Positions 1 to 12,016 of a stretch of DNA of 64,000 nucleotides are shown here, in pieces. Source of the DNA: an uncultured Marinobacter sp. (GTDB taxonomy: Bacteria; Pseudomonadota; Gammaproteobacteria; Pseudomonadales; Oleiphilaceae); NCBI RefSeq assembly GCF_947259545.1, contig NZ_CAMYMK010000002.1, positions 1,167,646-1,231,645 of the forward strand, read 5' to 3'. Below the pieces are notes generated by a model. That model was not told where the DNA came from. It made no database searches and saw nothing but the letters and a program-made list of their open reading frames with translations. A program made the translations under genes and the position numbers. Within the stretch, counting starts at the first letter, position 1. The number at the start of each line of letters is the position of its first letter.

Positions 1-1488
<1,488 letters not shown>

Positions 1489-1595
1489 TGGCTCCGCTGC
1501 CGGTATAATGTCGACGTTTCGGTCAATTTCGTGCAAGTTTTTAGCTGATCTGCTTTAATTGAGTTACATTCTCAAGAGAAGTCCGGAAACCGGGT

Positions 1596-2375
1596 ATGTT
1601 AAACGCACGCTTGTTGAAGCTCCCAATAGCGTCACACCAGCACCGCCATGAGCATCATCAGATCGTCGTGGGTGTGAGGGGAGAGGCAGACCTGAGCGTG
1701 GACGGCACCGGTTCCCACCTTGATACGTGGCGTGCCTGCCTGGTGCCCACGGAAGCCCGTCACGACTATTGTGGTGATAATCAGAACCATGTTCTGGTCA
1801 TCAATCTTGATCCCTACATGCCAGCCATAAACACCCCCGCTCACGCAGAATACGAGCGGCTGGCTCCCCTGTTTGAACGACCAAGAACCCTGGACATGGA
1901 TAATACACTGCAGGGGCTGGTGCAGTTCGCCGCAGGTGAGTTTGACCGGGCACCGGAAAACGACAGCCTCAAGCAGCACCTGGCGGCAAGTATCCTGCAT
2001 TGCATGGCGGAGCGCCTGAACGATGGGCGGCCAGTACAGGCCAATCGTCATACCATCCGGCCGGACACCATTCGCCGGTATATCATGGAAAATCTGCATC
2101 GCAAGATCACGGTCACCGATCTGGCGGGCGTGGCCTGCCTGAGTGTCAGCCGGTTCCATGAAATGTTCCGGGAAGTCACCGGCATTACCCCTCATCAGTT
2201 TCTGTTGCAGACTCGCCTCGATCAGGCGGCACAACTTCTCCTTTCCACCGGGCTATCAGTGTCGGAAGTCAGTTACCGGACCGGGTTTTCGTCCCAGGCT
2301 GCCCTTACCAATGCCCTGAGAAAATATAAGGGCACGACTCCTACCAAGTTACGATTCGGTGAAAAAGTCGCCTGA
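1596..2375 (+). CDS. AraC-family transcriptional regulator, probable activator of put genes
   Basis: A 259-residue AraC/XylS protein. Residues about 1-130 form a cupin-like sensor region with several His (SHQHRHEHHQ near the N-terminus). The C-terminal about 100 residues carry two helix-turn-helix units: KITVTDLAGVACLSVSRFHEMF and the second recognition region SVSEVSYRTGFSSQAALTNA. It ends about 200 bp before putA on the same strand. In Pseudomonas aeruginosa the AraC protein PruR, next to putA/putP, activates proline catabolism; the same neighbourhood makes this the likely counterpart, which is an inference from context. PutA here has no DNA-binding domain, so a separate regulator is needed. 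Confidence 0.85.
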   Translation: MLNARLLKLPIASHQHRHEHHQIVVGVRGEADLSVDGTGSHLDTWRACLVPTEARHDYCGDNQNHVLVINLDPYMPAINTPAHAEYERLAPLFERPRTLDMDNTLQGLVQFAAGEFDRAPENDSLKQHLAASILHCMAERLNDGRPVQANRHTIRPDTIRRYIMENLHRKITVTDLAGVACLSVSRFHEMFREVTGITPHQFLLQTRLDQAAQLLLSTGLSVSEVSYRTGFSSQAALTNALRKYKGTTPTKLRFGEKVA

Positions 2376-2576
2376 TTTCACAAAAAGTCAGCAGATTCGG
2401 ACTAATTTATAAAAGAATCGTAGGATTTTGTAAGCCTGAGATCCGTACTAATACTAACTTACAGGTTCAGTTGACTATCGTCAGGACGCTGCCGGGACCA
2501 GGTGCCTGTTTCCTGACCTGAAAGCATCATGTTGGATACTGGAGCACAGTTCCCGGTGTCTGTAAGGGGTATGCCA

Positions 2577-5500
2577 ATGTTCAGTGCAAGCAAGGTTCTT
2601 GAGCCGGCATTCCAGGAGCAGTCGCGATCCTGTTTCTGGGAGAGCATTACCGGAAACTACGCGGTTGATGAAACCCGCTACCTGAACGAACTGATTCCTC
2701 TGGCCCAGAGCGATGCGGCTGAACAGCGCGCTGTTAACGAAATGGCCACCACGCTCATAAAGAAAGTGCGTGAGCAGGATGATGCCGTCCACATGGTGGA
2801 TGCATTGCTTCAGGAGTACAGCCTGGATACTGAGGAGGGCATCCTGCTGATGTGCCTGGCCGAAGCCCTGATGCGAATCCCGGACAAGTACACTGCGGAT
2901 GCCCTGATTGAGGACAAGATGTCGGTGGCAGACTGGCAGAAACATGTGGGGAGTAGTGAATCCACACTGGTCAACGCCTCGACCTGGGGGCTGCTGCTCA
3001 CCGGTCACGTGGTCAAGATGGATAAGCGCCTTGATGGGTCTCCGTCCAGTATCTGGAAGCGGCTGGTCAAGCGCAGCGGCGAGCCTGTCATCCGCAGTGC
3101 CATGTACCGCGCCATGGCGATCATGGGCAAGCAATTTGTGCTGGGGCGGGATATCGACGAAGCCCTGAGGAACGCCCGTGAATACCGTGACATGGGCTAT
3201 ACCTATTCCTTCGACATGCTCGGCGAAGCGGCCTTGACCAGGGACGATGCCGAGCGCTATCTGCAGGATTACCTGCGTGCCATTGAGTCTGTAGGCAACG
3301 ATACCTACCCTGGCGGCCGCGTGCCGGCGCCGTCCATTTCCATCAAGCTGTCGGCTCTGCATCCACGGTACGAAGTGGCCCAGGAAGAACGGGTTCTCAA
3401 GGAGCTGGCCGAGACCGTTGGTGGGCTATTGAGGCTGGCGCGGGAAAAGGGCGTGTCCATCACCATCGATGCTGAGGAAATGGACCGTCTTGAGCTTTCC
3501 CTTAAGCTTTTTGAGAAAGTTTACAGGTCACGGATCACTCAGGGCTGGGGTGGGTTTGGTCTGGTTGTTCAGGCCTATTCCAAGCGTGCATTGCCTGTGC
3601 TGTGTTGGCTGACCAGGCTGGCAAAAGAGCAGGGCGACGAGATTCCGATTCGTCTGGTCAAGGGTGCCTATTGGGATACCGAGATTAAAATTTGCCAACA
3701 GCTTGGCCTCGACAGTTATCCGGTGTTTACTCGTAAGGAAGCGACGGACACCTCCTATCTGGCGTGCTTGCGCTACCTGTTGAGCGACTACACCGACGGC
3801 GCCCTTTATCCCCAGTTGGCCAGCCACAATGCCCATACCGTGGCTTCGGTGCTGGCGATGGCTAAGAATAAAGACCGGAAGATCGAATTCCAGCGCCTCC
3901 ATGGCATGGGGGATGCGCTTTACAGCAGCATTCTTCAGGAGCACGACATTCCGGTTCGTATCTACGCCCCGGTCGGTGCCCATAAGGACCTTCTGCCCTA
4001 CCTGGTACGTCGCTTACTGGAAAATGGTGCCAACTCCTCATTCGTACATCGCCTGGTGGATGCAGCCACGCCAATCGAGGCTCTGGTGCAGGATCCGGTC
4101 CAGGAGTTGCAGAAATACGATTCCCTGCCCAACGACCGCATTCCCCTGCCGAAAGACATCTACGGCGGGGAGCGCAGGAATTCAAAAGGCCTTAACCCCC
4201 ACATTGCCGCCCATCTGGAGCCGCTGGTAAATCATATGGCCGAGTGGCGTAACGCCAGATGGGACGCCGGTCCGGTTATTAACGGTACCCGCCGCAGGGA
4301 TGGAGAGCGATATGAGGTTCGCTCGCCATACGATCAGAGCCAGCCTGTCGGGCATGTGGTGTGGGCCAATGAATCCCAGGCGGCGGAAGCTCTGGATGTC
4401 GCCGCAGCCGGCTTCCGGACGTGGAGCGAACGACCGGTAGAGGATCGTGCACGCTGTCTCGAAAAGTATGCCTATCTGATGGAAGCCCACATGGAAGAGC
4501 TCATGGCTATTTGTTGCCGTGAAGCGGGCAAAACCATGCAGGATGGCATAGACGAAGTCCGGGAGGCCGTCGACTTCTGTCGCTACTATGCGATTCAGGG
4601 GCGTGCCCGATTTGGCAAGGCTGTCGCGCTGCCAGGACCGACCGGCGAGAGCAATGAGCTTTATATGGAAGGGCGGGGGGTATTTCTCTGCATCAGTCCC
4701 TGGAACTTCCCCCTGGCTATTTTTACCGGCCAGATCATGGCGGCGCTGGTTGCCGGCAACACGGTGATTGCCAAACCGGCGGAGCAGACCAGCCTGGTGG
4801 CCCACCGGGCAATGGAGCTGATGCTGGAAGCTGGATTCCCGCCGGACGTTATTCAACTGTTACCCGGTGATGGCGGAACAATTGGCGGCAAACTGACCCC
4901 GGACCCCAGGATTGCCGGCATCGCCTTCACCGGATCTACCCAGGTTGCCCACATTCTCAACCGCACTCTGGCCCTGCGAGAGGGACCTATCGTGCCCCTG
5001 ATCGCGGAAACAGGCGGCCAGAACGCGATGATTGTGGACAGCAGTGCCTTGCCAGAACAAGTGGTACAGGACGTGCTCCAGTCAGCCTTTGCCAGCGCCG
5101 GTCAACGGTGTTCAGCGCTTCGGGTGCTGTATCTGCAACAGGAGGTGGCAGAGCGAATGGAGACGTTACTGGCAGGGGCGATGCGGGAATTGTCTGTTGG
5201 TAACCCGGAACTGTACAGCACGGATGTCGGCCCGGTTATTGATGAAGAGGCACAATCCGCTTTGCAACACCATATTCAGGAACTGGAAAGCAGTGCCAGA
5301 TTCATTGCCAGGGCGCCAGTTCCCCCTGCCGGTCAGGCTGGTTATTTTATTGCCCCTTCGGCCTACGGCATTTCCGGCATCCATGAGCTGAAGACGGAGC
5401 ATTTTGGTCCTATCCTTCATGTTGTGCGTTACAAAGCCGAGAAGCTCGACCAGGTCATCGATGAGATCAACAGCGCCGGTTACGGACTGACGCTGGGCAT

Positions 5501-5756
5501 TCACAGTCGCAGTGAAGGCACCGCGGCCTATATTGAACAACGGGTAAAAGTGGGCAATTGCTACATCAACCGCAACCAGGTCGGTGCTGTGGTGGGTGTG
5601 CAGCCATTCGGCGGGCGTGGCCTTTCCGGCACCGGCCCGAAAGCAGGTGGCCCGCATTACCTGCTGAGGTTCGCCACCGAGCGTACCCGCACCATTAATA
5701 CCACGGCGGTAGGCGGCAATGCGTCCCTACTGTCCCTTGGAATCGAAAGGGTTTGA
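2577..5756 (+). CDS. putA: Bifunctional proline dehydrogenase / L-glutamate gamma-semialdehyde dehydrogenase PutA
   Basis: Oxidises proline to glutamate in two steps (FAD-dependent PRODH, then NAD-dependent P5C/GSA dehydrogenase). The start is set at MFSASKVL because AAGGGG lies 7 bp upstream; an in-frame ATG at 2529 is less well supported. The product is 1059 residues. PRODH motifs: KLSALHPRY near 258, LVKGAYWDTE near 359, GANSSFVHR near 483. Aldehyde dehydrogenase motifs: SPWNFPLA near 706, ETGGQNAMIVD near 810, and the catalytic Cys in GQRCSALR near 841. The ribbon-helix-helix DNA-binding domain of the about 1320-residue trifunctional PutA (as in E. coli) is absent, so this form cannot repress its own operon that way. 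Confidence 0.97.
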   Translation: MFSASKVLEPAFQEQSRSCFWESITGNYAVDETRYLNELIPLAQSDAAEQRAVNEMATTLIKKVREQDDAVHMVDALLQEYSLDTEEGILLMCLAEALMRIPDKYTADALIEDKMSVADWQKHVGSSESTLVNASTWGLLLTGHVVKMDKRLDGSPSSIWKRLVKRSGEPVIRSAMYRAMAIMGKQFVLGRDIDEALRNAREYRDMGYTYSFDMLGEAALTRDDAERYLQDYLRAIESVGNDTYPGGRVPAPSISIKLSALHPRYEVAQEERVLKELAETVGGLLRLAREKGVSITIDAEEMDRLELSLKLFEKVYRSRITQGWGGFGLVVQAYSKRALPVLCWLTRLAKEQGDEIPIRLVKGAYWDTEIKICQQLGLDSYPVFTRKEATDTSYLACLRYLLSDYTDGALYPQLASHNAHTVASVLAMAKNKDRKIEFQRLHGMGDALYSSILQEHDIPVRIYAPVGAHKDLLPYLVRRLLENGANSSFVHRLVDAATPIEALVQDPVQELQKYDSLPNDRIPLPKDIYGGERRNSKGLNPHIAAHLEPLVNHMAEWRNARWDAGPVINGTRRRDGERYEVRSPYDQSQPVGHVVWANESQAAEALDVAAAGFRTWSERPVEDRARCLEKYAYLMEAHMEELMAICCREAGKTMQDGIDEVREAVDFCRYYAIQGRARFGKAVALPGPTGESNELYMEGRGVFLCISPWNFPLAIFTGQIMAALVAGNTVIAKPAEQTSLVAHRAMELMLEAGFPPDVIQLLPGDGGTIGGKLTPDPRIAGIAFTGSTQVAHILNRTLALREGPIVPLIAETGGQNAMIVDSSALPEQVVQDVLQSAFASAGQRCSALRVLYLQQEVAERMETLLAGAMRELSVGNPELYSTDVGPVIDEEAQSALQHHIQELESSARFIARAPVPPAGQAGYFIAPSAYGISGIHELKTEHFGPILHVVRYKAEKLDQVIDEINSAGYGLTLGIHSRSEGTAAYIEQRVKVGNCYINRNQVGAVVGVQPFGGRGLSGTGPKAGGPHYLLRFATERTRTINTTAVGGNASLLSLGIERV

Positions 5757-5969
5757 AGAGCGCTATGCTCTCAGAGTGGGGCACAATAAAAACCAAACGA
5801 AACGGAGGTAAGTATTGAGATTCAGAGGCCGGCGTTAAAGACAGCAGCGCACTATCACGGGATCAGGAAAAAGCAATAAAACAACAAAGGGTGCGACTAC
5901 CGCAATCAACATGGTAAGCGCACCACCCGGGCGGAACGGGTTCCGTCCCATTTGAACTGGAGGAGTTTC

Positions 5970-7460
5970 ATGGCTATTGGTATTTGGATTAGTCTCTTTC
6001 TTTATTTTGCGCTCATGATTGCCATCGGCATTTATGCAATGCGCAGAGCTACGTCGTCATCCGAGGACTACATGCTGGGTGGGCGAGCGCTCAGTCCTAA
6101 AGTAGCGGCTCTCTCTGCCGGCGCTTCGGACATGAGTGGTTGGTTGCTTCTGGGGTTGCCCGGGGCGTTGTTTGCATCGGGCCTGGGTTCTGCCTGGATC
6201 GGTATCGGTCTGTTGGTGGGTGCGTTCTTTAACTGGACCCTCGTAGCGCCAAGACTTCGTGAGCAGACGGTTCACTACGGCAATGCGATCACGATTCCGT
6301 CCTTTCTTGCTAACCGGTTCCCGACCCAGTCGCTGTCTCTACGAACGGTGTCTGCCATCGTTATCGTTATCTTCTTCGCGGTTTACACGGCGTCCGGTCT
6401 GGTTGCCGGTGGCAAGCTGTTCGAAAGTGCCTTTGCCGGAATCTTTAATTTTGGTGGCCTGAGCGATTACGCCGTAGGTATCGTCATCACACTGGGTGTG
6501 GTATTGGCCTATACCGTCGTTGGCGGGTTCCTGGCGGTGAGCATGACGGATTTTGTGCAGGGTTGCATCATGATGCTGGCTCTGGTGGTCATGCCGGCGG
6601 TTGTGCTCTTTGGCGAAGGCGGTGGCGGCTATTCGCAGGCGTCTGAAACTCTGAATTCAGTCGATCCCACACTACTCTCCTGGACAGAGGGGCTGACCAT
6701 CATAGGCTGGCTGTCTGCGGTCACCTGGGGTCTGGGTTATTTCGGCCAGCCCCACATCATCGTGCGCTTTATGGCGATCCGCACACTGAAAGATGTGCCT
6801 ATCGCTCGTAATATTGGTATGGGTTGGATGACAATCTCTCTGATTGGTGCCGTCTCTCTGGGTGTGTTCGGCCGGGCATATGCCATCCGCAATGGCCTGG
6901 ACGTTGAAGATCCGGAAACCATCTTTATCATTCTGGCGAACCTGCTATTCCACCCACTGATTACCGGTTTCCTCTATGCGGCGCTGCTTGCTGCGGTCAT
7001 GAGCACCATCTCCAGCCAGCTGCTGGTGTCCTCGTCCTCCCTGACGGAAGATTTCTATCGCCTGTTCTTGCGCAAGGAAGCCTCCGACCGTGAGTGTGTC
7101 AATGTGGGTCGGGTTTGCGTCGTATTGGTTGGTCTGGTTGCGGCTGTTATTGCGTCTGACCCGGACTCTCAGGTGCTTGCGCTGGTGAGTAACGCCTGGG
7201 CAGGCTTTGGCGCGGCCTTTGGCCCGCTGATCATCCTGTCACTGATGTGGCCGCGTACGAATGGCGCTGGTGCCATCGCAGGCATGGTTGCCGGTGCAGC
7301 CACCGTTATCTTCTGGATTTCAATGGGCTGGAATGGTGAGTTCATGGGTGGTCCCGGAGTGTACGAAATCATTCCTGGCTTCATCGCTGCCTGGGTTGCC
7401 ATCATGGTGGTGAGCCTTGCCACTGAAGATGCAGGGGAGTACCAGCACATTGCCCGGTAA
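5970..7460 (+). CDS. putP: Sodium/proline symporter PutP
   Basis: A 496-residue member of the sodium:solute symporter (SSS) family, inner membrane, with the expected series of about 13 hydrophobic segments. The motif ASDMSGWLLLGLPGA near residue 50 matches the sodium/proline-binding segment of E. coli PutP (Asp55/Ser57 region). The start is the ATG at 5970, preceded by GGAGGAG; the frame opens at an upstream TTG that has no ribosome-binding site. It follows putA by about 210 bp and supplies proline to it. A strong hairpin terminator follows. Confidence 0.96.
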   Translation: MAIGIWISLFLYFALMIAIGIYAMRRATSSSEDYMLGGRALSPKVAALSAGASDMSGWLLLGLPGALFASGLGSAWIGIGLLVGAFFNWTLVAPRLREQTVHYGNAITIPSFLANRFPTQSLSLRTVSAIVIVIFFAVYTASGLVAGGKLFESAFAGIFNFGGLSDYAVGIVITLGVVLAYTVVGGFLAVSMTDFVQGCIMMLALVVMPAVVLFGEGGGGYSQASETLNSVDPTLLSWTEGLTIIGWLSAVTWGLGYFGQPHIIVRFMAIRTLKDVPIARNIGMGWMTISLIGAVSLGVFGRAYAIRNGLDVEDPETIFIILANLLFHPLITGFLYAALLAAVMSTISSQLLVSSSSLTEDFYRLFLRKEASDRECVNVGRVCVVLVGLVAAVIASDPDSQVLALVSNAWAGFGAAFGPLIILSLMWPRTNGAGAIAGMVAGAATVIFWISMGWNGEFMGGPGVYEIIPGFIAAWVAIMVVSLATEDAGEYQHIAR

Positions 7461-7492
7461 CCGGAAACACCAGGATACTAGGTGAAATGACA

Positions 7493-7518
7493 GGGGCTCC
7501 TTCGGGAGCCCCTTTTCT
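7493..7518 (+). terminator. Rho-independent terminator of putP
   Basis: GGGGCTCC and GGAGCCCC flank a TTCG tetraloop, followed by TTTTC on the plus strand. It lies 32 bp after the putP stop. Confidence 0.9.
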
Positions 7519-7526
7519 GTTGCGCA

Positions 7527-7557
7527 CAAAAAAACGCCAGCCCGTAGGCTGGCGTTT
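7527..7557 (-). terminator. Rho-independent terminator of acnB
   Basis: ACGCCAGCC/GGCTGGCGT stem around a 4-base loop; read on the minus strand it is followed by a run of seven T. It lies 30 bp beyond the acnB stop and separates the convergent putP and acnB units. Confidence 0.88.
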
Positions 7558-7586
7558 CTATGGAGCTAACCTCTGAAGGTCAGGCG

Positions 7587-10181
7587 TTAAGCAACGTTGG
7601 CTTCCGCCGCCTTCTTGGTGTAGTTCTCCATCTGGTCGAAGTTGAGATACTTGTAGATCTCTTTCGACATGCTGTTCAGGTCCTTGGCGTACTCCATGTA
7701 CTCCGCCGGGGAGGGGAGTTTGCCCAGTACCGCACCCACGGCTGCCAGTTCCGCAGAGGTCAGGTACACGTTGGCACCATCGCCCAGGCGATTCGGGAAG
7801 TTACGGGTGGAGGTAGACAGAACCGTGGACTTGGCAGCCACACGCGCCTGGTTACCCATGCACAGGGAGCAACCCGGCATCTCGGTGCGAACACCGGCGG
7901 TGCCGTAGGTGTTGAAGTAGCCTTCTTCCATCAGCTGCTCCTGGTCCATCTTGGTGGGAGGAGACATCCACAGACGGGTCTTCAGGGGCTCTTTGTTCTG
8001 CTCAAGCAGCTTGCCGGCAGCGCGGAAGTGACCAATGTTCGTCATGCAGGAACCGATGAACACTTCGTCCACCTTGTCGCCAGCGACTTCGGACAGGAAC
8101 TTGGCGTCGTCCGGGTCGTTCGGGCAGCATACGATCGGCTCCTTGATATCGGCCAGATCGATTTCCACCACGTGGGCGTACTCGGCGTCTTTGTCTGCAC
8201 GCATCAGCTTCGGGTTGGCAATCCACTCTTCCATCTGCTGGGCACGACGCTCCAGGGTACGCGGATCGCCGTAACCTTCGGCAATCATCCAGCGCAGCAT
8301 GGTGATGTTGGAACGCAGGTACTCGGCCACGGACTCTTCAGACAGGTTGATGGTACAACCGGCTGCGGAGCGCTCAGCAGATGCGTCAGACAGCTCGAAC
8401 GCCTGCTCAACGGTCAGGTGCTCAAGGCCTTCGATTTCCAGGATACGACCGGAGAATTCGTTGATCTTGCCTTTCTTCTCCACGGTCAGCATGCCGTTCT
8501 TGATGCCGTACAGCGGAATCGCGTGTACCAGGTCACGCAGGGTGATGCCCGGCTGCATTTCGCCCTTGAAGCGAACCAGAACCGATTCCGGCATATCCAG
8601 CGGCATAACGCCGGTAGCGGCAGCAAAGGCCACCAGACCAGAGCCGGCCGGGAAGGAGATGCCCATCGGGAAACGGGTGTGGGAGTCACCACCGGTACCG
8701 ACGGTGTCCGGCAGCAGCATGCGGTTCAACCAGGAGTGGATGATGCCGTCACCCGGACGCAGGGCAACACCGCCACGGGTCTGGATAAAGTCTGGCATGG
8801 TGTGCTGCATCTCTACGTCAACCGGCTTCGGATACGCGGCGGTGTGACAGAAAGATTGCATCACCAGGTCAGCCTGGAAGCCCAGACACGCCAGGTCTTT
8901 CAGCTCGTCACGGGTCATCGGACCAGTGGTGTCCTGGGAACCGACGGTAGTCATGTGCGGCTCGCAGTATGTGCCAGGACGAACGCCCTTGCCTTCTTCC
9001 AGGCCGCAAGCCTTGCCAACCATCTTCTGGCCCAGGGTGAAGCCCTTGGTACCGGCTTCCGGATCTGTCGGCAGACGGAAGATGTCGGTAGCGCCCAGAC
9101 CCAGAGCGGCACGCGCCTTGGCAGTCAGGCCACGACCAATGATCAGAGGAATACGACCGCCAGCCTGAACTTCGTCCAGGATCACGTCGGACTTGAAGTT
9201 GAACTCGGAGAGGGTTTCGCCGGCTTCGTTCAGAATCTTGCCTTCGTACGGACGGATCTCGATGACGTCGCCCATGTTCAGGTCGTCTACCGGGGCTTCG
9301 AATACCAGAGCGCCCGCGTCTTCCATGGTGTTGAAGAAGATCGGGGCAACCTTGTTACCGATACAGACACCGCCGGCACGCTTGTTCGGTACACCCGGGA
9401 TGTCTTCACCGAAGAACCACAGAACGGAGTTGGTGGCAGATTTACGTGAAGAACCGGTACCTACAACGTCACCTACGAAGGCAACGGGCAGGCCCTTGGC
9501 CTTGATTTCGTCGATCTGGCTCATCGGGCCAGTGACGCCGGGCTCTTCCGGCTTCAGGCCATCACGCTCCATTTTGTAAGCAGCGCGGGCGTGCAGCGGG
9601 ATGTCCGGACGGGACCAGGCATCCGGAGCCGGGGACAGGTCGTCGGTGTTGGTTTCGCCGGTCACCTTGAACACCACCATCTTGGTGCTCTCGGGAACCT
9701 TCTTCTTGTTGGTGAACCACTCGGCGTTGGCCCAGGATTCAACCACGGCCTTGGCAACGGCGTTGCCGGCGTCCATCTTTTCCTTGACGTCGTTGAACGC
9801 GTCGAACATCAGCAGGGTACGCTTCAGCTGTTCACCGGCCAGTTCGGCCAGGTCGGAATCGTCCAGCAGGTCAACCAGAGTGGCGATGTTGTAGCCACCC
9901 TGCATCATGCCCAGCAGCTTGACGGCTTTCTCTTTGTCCAGCAGGGGAGAGCTGGCTTCGCCTTTAACAATGGCAGTCAGGAAAGCGGCTTTTACATAAG
10001 CGGCTTCGTCGACACCCGGCGGAATACGGTTTTCCAGAAGATAAACGAGAGTTTCTTCTTCACCGGCAGGAGGATTTTTCAGGAGCTCGACCAGCGCGGC
10101 GGTCTGCTCTGCATTCAGAGGCTTTGGGGGAATACCCAGAGCTTCACGTTCTGCAACGTGTTCACGATAGGCTTCTAACAC
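7587..10181 (-). CDS. acnB: Bifunctional aconitate hydratase 2 / 2-methylisocitrate dehydratase AcnB
   Basis: TCA-cycle aconitase B (citrate to isocitrate), 864 residues with the GTG start chosen here; E. coli AcnB is 865. The N-terminal HEAT-like domain is recognised by [20 protein letters not shown]; the swivel domain and catalytic domain follow. Fe-S ligands are seen in [14 protein letters not shown] and in [11 protein letters not shown] near the C-terminus. The start is put at GTG (VLEAYREHV) because GAGGG lies 8 bp before it, while the in-frame ATG at 10196 has no ribosome-binding site. It is monocistronic, with its own terminator. AcnB apo-forms bind mRNA in other species; nothing here tests that. 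Confidence 0.97.
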   Translation of the reverse strand: MLEAYREHVAEREALGIPPKPLNAEQTAALVELLKNPPAGEEETLVYLLENRIPPGVDEAAYVKAAFLTAIVKGEASSPLLDKEKAVKLLGMMQGGYNIATLVDLLDDSDLAELAGEQLKRTLLMFDAFNDVKEKMDAGNAVAKAVVESWANAEWFTNKKKVPESTKMVVFKVTGETNTDDLSPAPDAWSRPDIPLHARAAYKMERDGLKPEEPGVTGPMSQIDEIKAKGLPVAFVGDVVGTGSSRKSATNSVLWFFGEDIPGVPNKRAGGVCIGNKVAPIFFNTMEDAGALVFEAPVDDLNMGDVIEIRPYEGKILNEAGETLSEFNFKSDVILDEVQAGGRIPLIIGRGLTAKARAALGLGATDIFRLPTDPEAGTKGFTLGQKMVGKACGLEEGKGVRPGTYCEPHMTTVGSQDTTGPMTRDELKDLACLGFQADLVMQSFCHTAAYPKPVDVEMQHTMPDFIQTRGGVALRPGDGIIHSWLNRMLLPDTVGTGGDSHTRFPMGISFPAGSGLVAFAAATGVMPLDMPESVLVRFKGEMQPGITLRDLVHAIPLYGIKNGMLTVEKKGKINEFSGRILEIEGLEHLTVEQAFELSDASAERSAAGCTINLSEESVAEYLRSNITMLRWMIAEGYGDPRTLERRAQQMEEWIANPKLMRADKDAEYAHVVEIDLADIKEPIVCCPNDPDDAKFLSEVAGDKVDEVFIGSCMTNIGHFRAAGKLLEQNKEPLKTRLWMSPPTKMDQEQLMEEGYFNTYGTAGVRTEMPGCSLCMGNQARVAAKSTVLSTSTRNFPNRLGDGANVYLTSAELAAVGAVLGKLPSPAEYMEYAKDLNSMSKEIYKYLNFDQMENYTKKAAEANVA

Positions 10182-10375
10182 GATATGGACCCTCATCAGT
10201 TGGAATGTCCCGCGCTGTCGGCGTCATTGCCCGGCGGAAGTTTTATACGGAAAAGGTTTTAAACTGGCGCTGCATTCTATAGGAAACCCCTTACAAAGTT
10301 AAGATGGACAGAGGTCGGAGTGCTCTGTTATGTCGTGTATACTTCCCGGCCCGTTATTCCGACCCGACATTTGCC

Positions 10376-10984
10376 ATGACTGAAGCCCTGCAAGACATTC
10401 ATGATTTTCTGCCCTGCCGCACCCCCCGGCGCTGGATTGAAAACGCCCTTGCCAATCAGGACCTGATGCTGATTGATCACGCCCATTGCGAGAAAAAAGC
10501 GGCGTCAACCGCTTTAAGCCTGATGTATCGCTATGTGGACAATACCGACCTGCTGAACAGGATGTCGCGTCTGGCGCGGGAAGAATTGCGCCATTTCGAG
10601 CAGGTGCTGGCCATTATGAACAAGCGGGGAGTGGACTACAGTCACCTGAGCCCGGCCCGGTATGCCGCAGGATTAAGGCAGGAAGTGCGGACCGAAGACC
10701 CCGGCCGGCTGGTGGATGTGCTGATTGTCGGCGCCATTATCGAGGCCCGCTCCTGTGAACGCTTTGCCGCACTGGCGCCGCATCTGGACGAGAAGCTGGC
10801 CGACTTCTACACCAGCCTGTTGAAGTCGGAAGCCCGCCATTATCAGGATTACCTGACTCTGGCAGAACAGGCCAATGGTGGCCCGGTAGATGATCGGGTG
10901 AGTGTGTTTCTGGCCCTTGAGCAAAAACTGATTGAAGAGCCGGACCAGGAGTTCCGGTTTCACAGCGGGCCGGTAATGGACTGA
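10376..10984 (+). CDS. miaE: tRNA-(ms2io6A37) hydroxylase MiaE
   Basis: A 202-residue ferritin-like di-iron monooxygenase that hydroxylates ms2i6A37 of tRNAs reading UNN codons. Carboxylate/His ligand motifs are visible in order: DHAHCEKKAAS, EELRHFEQV, EARSCERF and SEARHYQDY. The start is taken at MTEALQDI; the frame is open further upstream but that stretch reads through the promoter region. The gene is alone, divergent from acnB and convergent with the LysR gene 8 bp downstream. Confidence 0.93.
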   Translation: MTEALQDIHDFLPCRTPRRWIENALANQDLMLIDHAHCEKKAASTALSLMYRYVDNTDLLNRMSRLAREELRHFEQVLAIMNKRGVDYSHLSPARYAAGLRQEVRTEDPGRLVDVLIVGAIIEARSCERFAALAPHLDEKLADFYTSLLKSEARHYQDYLTLAEQANGGPVDDRVSVFLALEQKLIEEPDQEFRFHSGPVMD

Positions 10985-10991
10985 TACCCGA

Positions 10992-11873
10992 TTACAGCTG
11001 CCGGCACAGTTCCATCCAGGCGTCGATGCCGGCACTGCGGTATTTCTGTTTGTGCAGAATGAAATAGAACTGCCGGTCGAAATGTCGATACTCCGGGACC
11101 TTCAATGGCACCAGGCTGCCCCGCTTAAAGGCATCCGCCAGACAGACCTGCGACAGGCAGCCAATACCCAGTCCTGCTTCCACCGCCCGTTTGATGGCTT
11201 CGGTGTGTTCCAGTTCCAACAGGATATTCAGATCCGGCAGCAGGCCGTGCATACCCCTTTCAAAACTTTGACGGGTACCTGAACCCGGTTCCCGCATGAC
11301 CCAGGTGGCGTTACGAAGGTCGTCGTCATCCAGGTTCTTCTTCCTGGCCAGCGGATGGTCAGGGGAGCAGAACACCACCAGCTCGTCCTCCCGCCAGGGA
11401 ATCACTTCCAGTTCCGGCGACTGTAGTTCCCCTTCTATCAACCCGATATCCAGCTCAAAGTCACTGACCCGCCTGGCAATGGTGCGGGTATTGGCCACCT
11501 CCAGGGACACCCTGGGGTGAGTCGGGGTATTCATGTATTGGGCCATCACCCCGACGGCCAGATAGTTACCAATGGTGAGCGTGGCGCCGACCTTCAGGGC
11601 GCCGACTTCCGAGTGTTTGCTGAACGCCTGTTCCAGCTCTCCGGCCTGGGCCAGCAGCGCTTCCACTTTCGGTCGATAGAGGCGCCCCAGTTCGTTCAGC
11701 TGAAGACGCTTTCCGACACGGTCGAAGAGCTGAATGTCGAACTGGTTCTCCAGCTCTTTCAGCGCGCTGCTGGCCGCCGATTGCGACATGGCAAGAGATT
11801 CCGCCGCACGGGTAATGTTCTGGAAATGCGCAGCAGCCAGGAAAACTTCCAGCTGGCGGAAACTGTATTTCAT
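10992..11873 (-). CDS. finR: LysR-family regulator, FinR-like
   Basis: A 293-residue LysR-type regulator: an N-terminal winged helix with NITRAAESLAMSQSAASSAL at about residues 19-38, then the effector-binding domain. It is transcribed divergently from fpr with a 143-bp spacer. In Pseudomonas the LysR protein FinR sits in exactly this position and controls fpr in response to superoxide. The assignment rests on this arrangement together with the domain type. A perfect 12-bp palindrome (ATAATCGATTAT) lies just upstream of its start. Confidence 0.8.
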   Translation of the reverse strand: MKYSFRQLEVFLAAAHFQNITRAAESLAMSQSAASSALKELENQFDIQLFDRVGKRLQLNELGRLYRPKVEALLAQAGELEQAFSKHSEVGALKVGATLTIGNYLAVGVMAQYMNTPTHPRVSLEVANTRTIARRVSDFELDIGLIEGELQSPELEVIPWREDELVVFCSPDHPLARKKNLDDDDLRNATWVMREPGSGTRQSFERGMHGLLPDLNILLELEHTEAIKRAVEAGLGIGCLSQVCLADAFKRGSLVPLKVPEYRHFDRQFYFILHKQKYRSAGIDAWMELCRQL

Positions 11874-11885
11874 AAGTCTGTCACC

Positions 11886-11897
11886 ATAATCGATTAT
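11886..11897. promoter_or_regulatory. Palindrome between finR and fpr, candidate LysR-type site
   Basis: ATAATCGATTAT is a perfect 12-bp inverted repeat 13 bp upstream of the finR start. It contains the T-N11-A spacing typical of LysR sites. The function is inferred from position only. Confidence 0.4.
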
Positions 11898-11926
11898 TCC
11901 GAATAAGGTTATGAAAATATCCCATT

Positions 11927-11955
11927 TTGTCGATAGGTTAGCTGCGGGTTAGAAT
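11927..11955 (+). promoter_or_regulatory. Sigma-70 type promoter of fpr
   Basis: TTGTCG and TAGAAT are separated by exactly 17 bp, 61 bp before the fpr start codon. Confidence 0.6.
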
Positions 11956-12016
11956 TTATTCAATTCGGATCTTCAACTTATTGCGTTCGAGCAAACAGAA
12001 CAGGCGAGAGTTAATC

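Noticed and set aside
5814..5840. Seven-codon leader peptide upstream of putP (TTG start after GGAGG)
   Set aside because: It has a ribosome-binding-like sequence but no attenuator hairpin or proline codons, so no regulatory role can be supported.
7560..9449. Long plus-strand open frame of 629 codons opposite acnB
   Set aside because: It is the mirror of a highly codon-biased gene; acnB on the other strand is complete with all family motifs, and the antisense product shows none.
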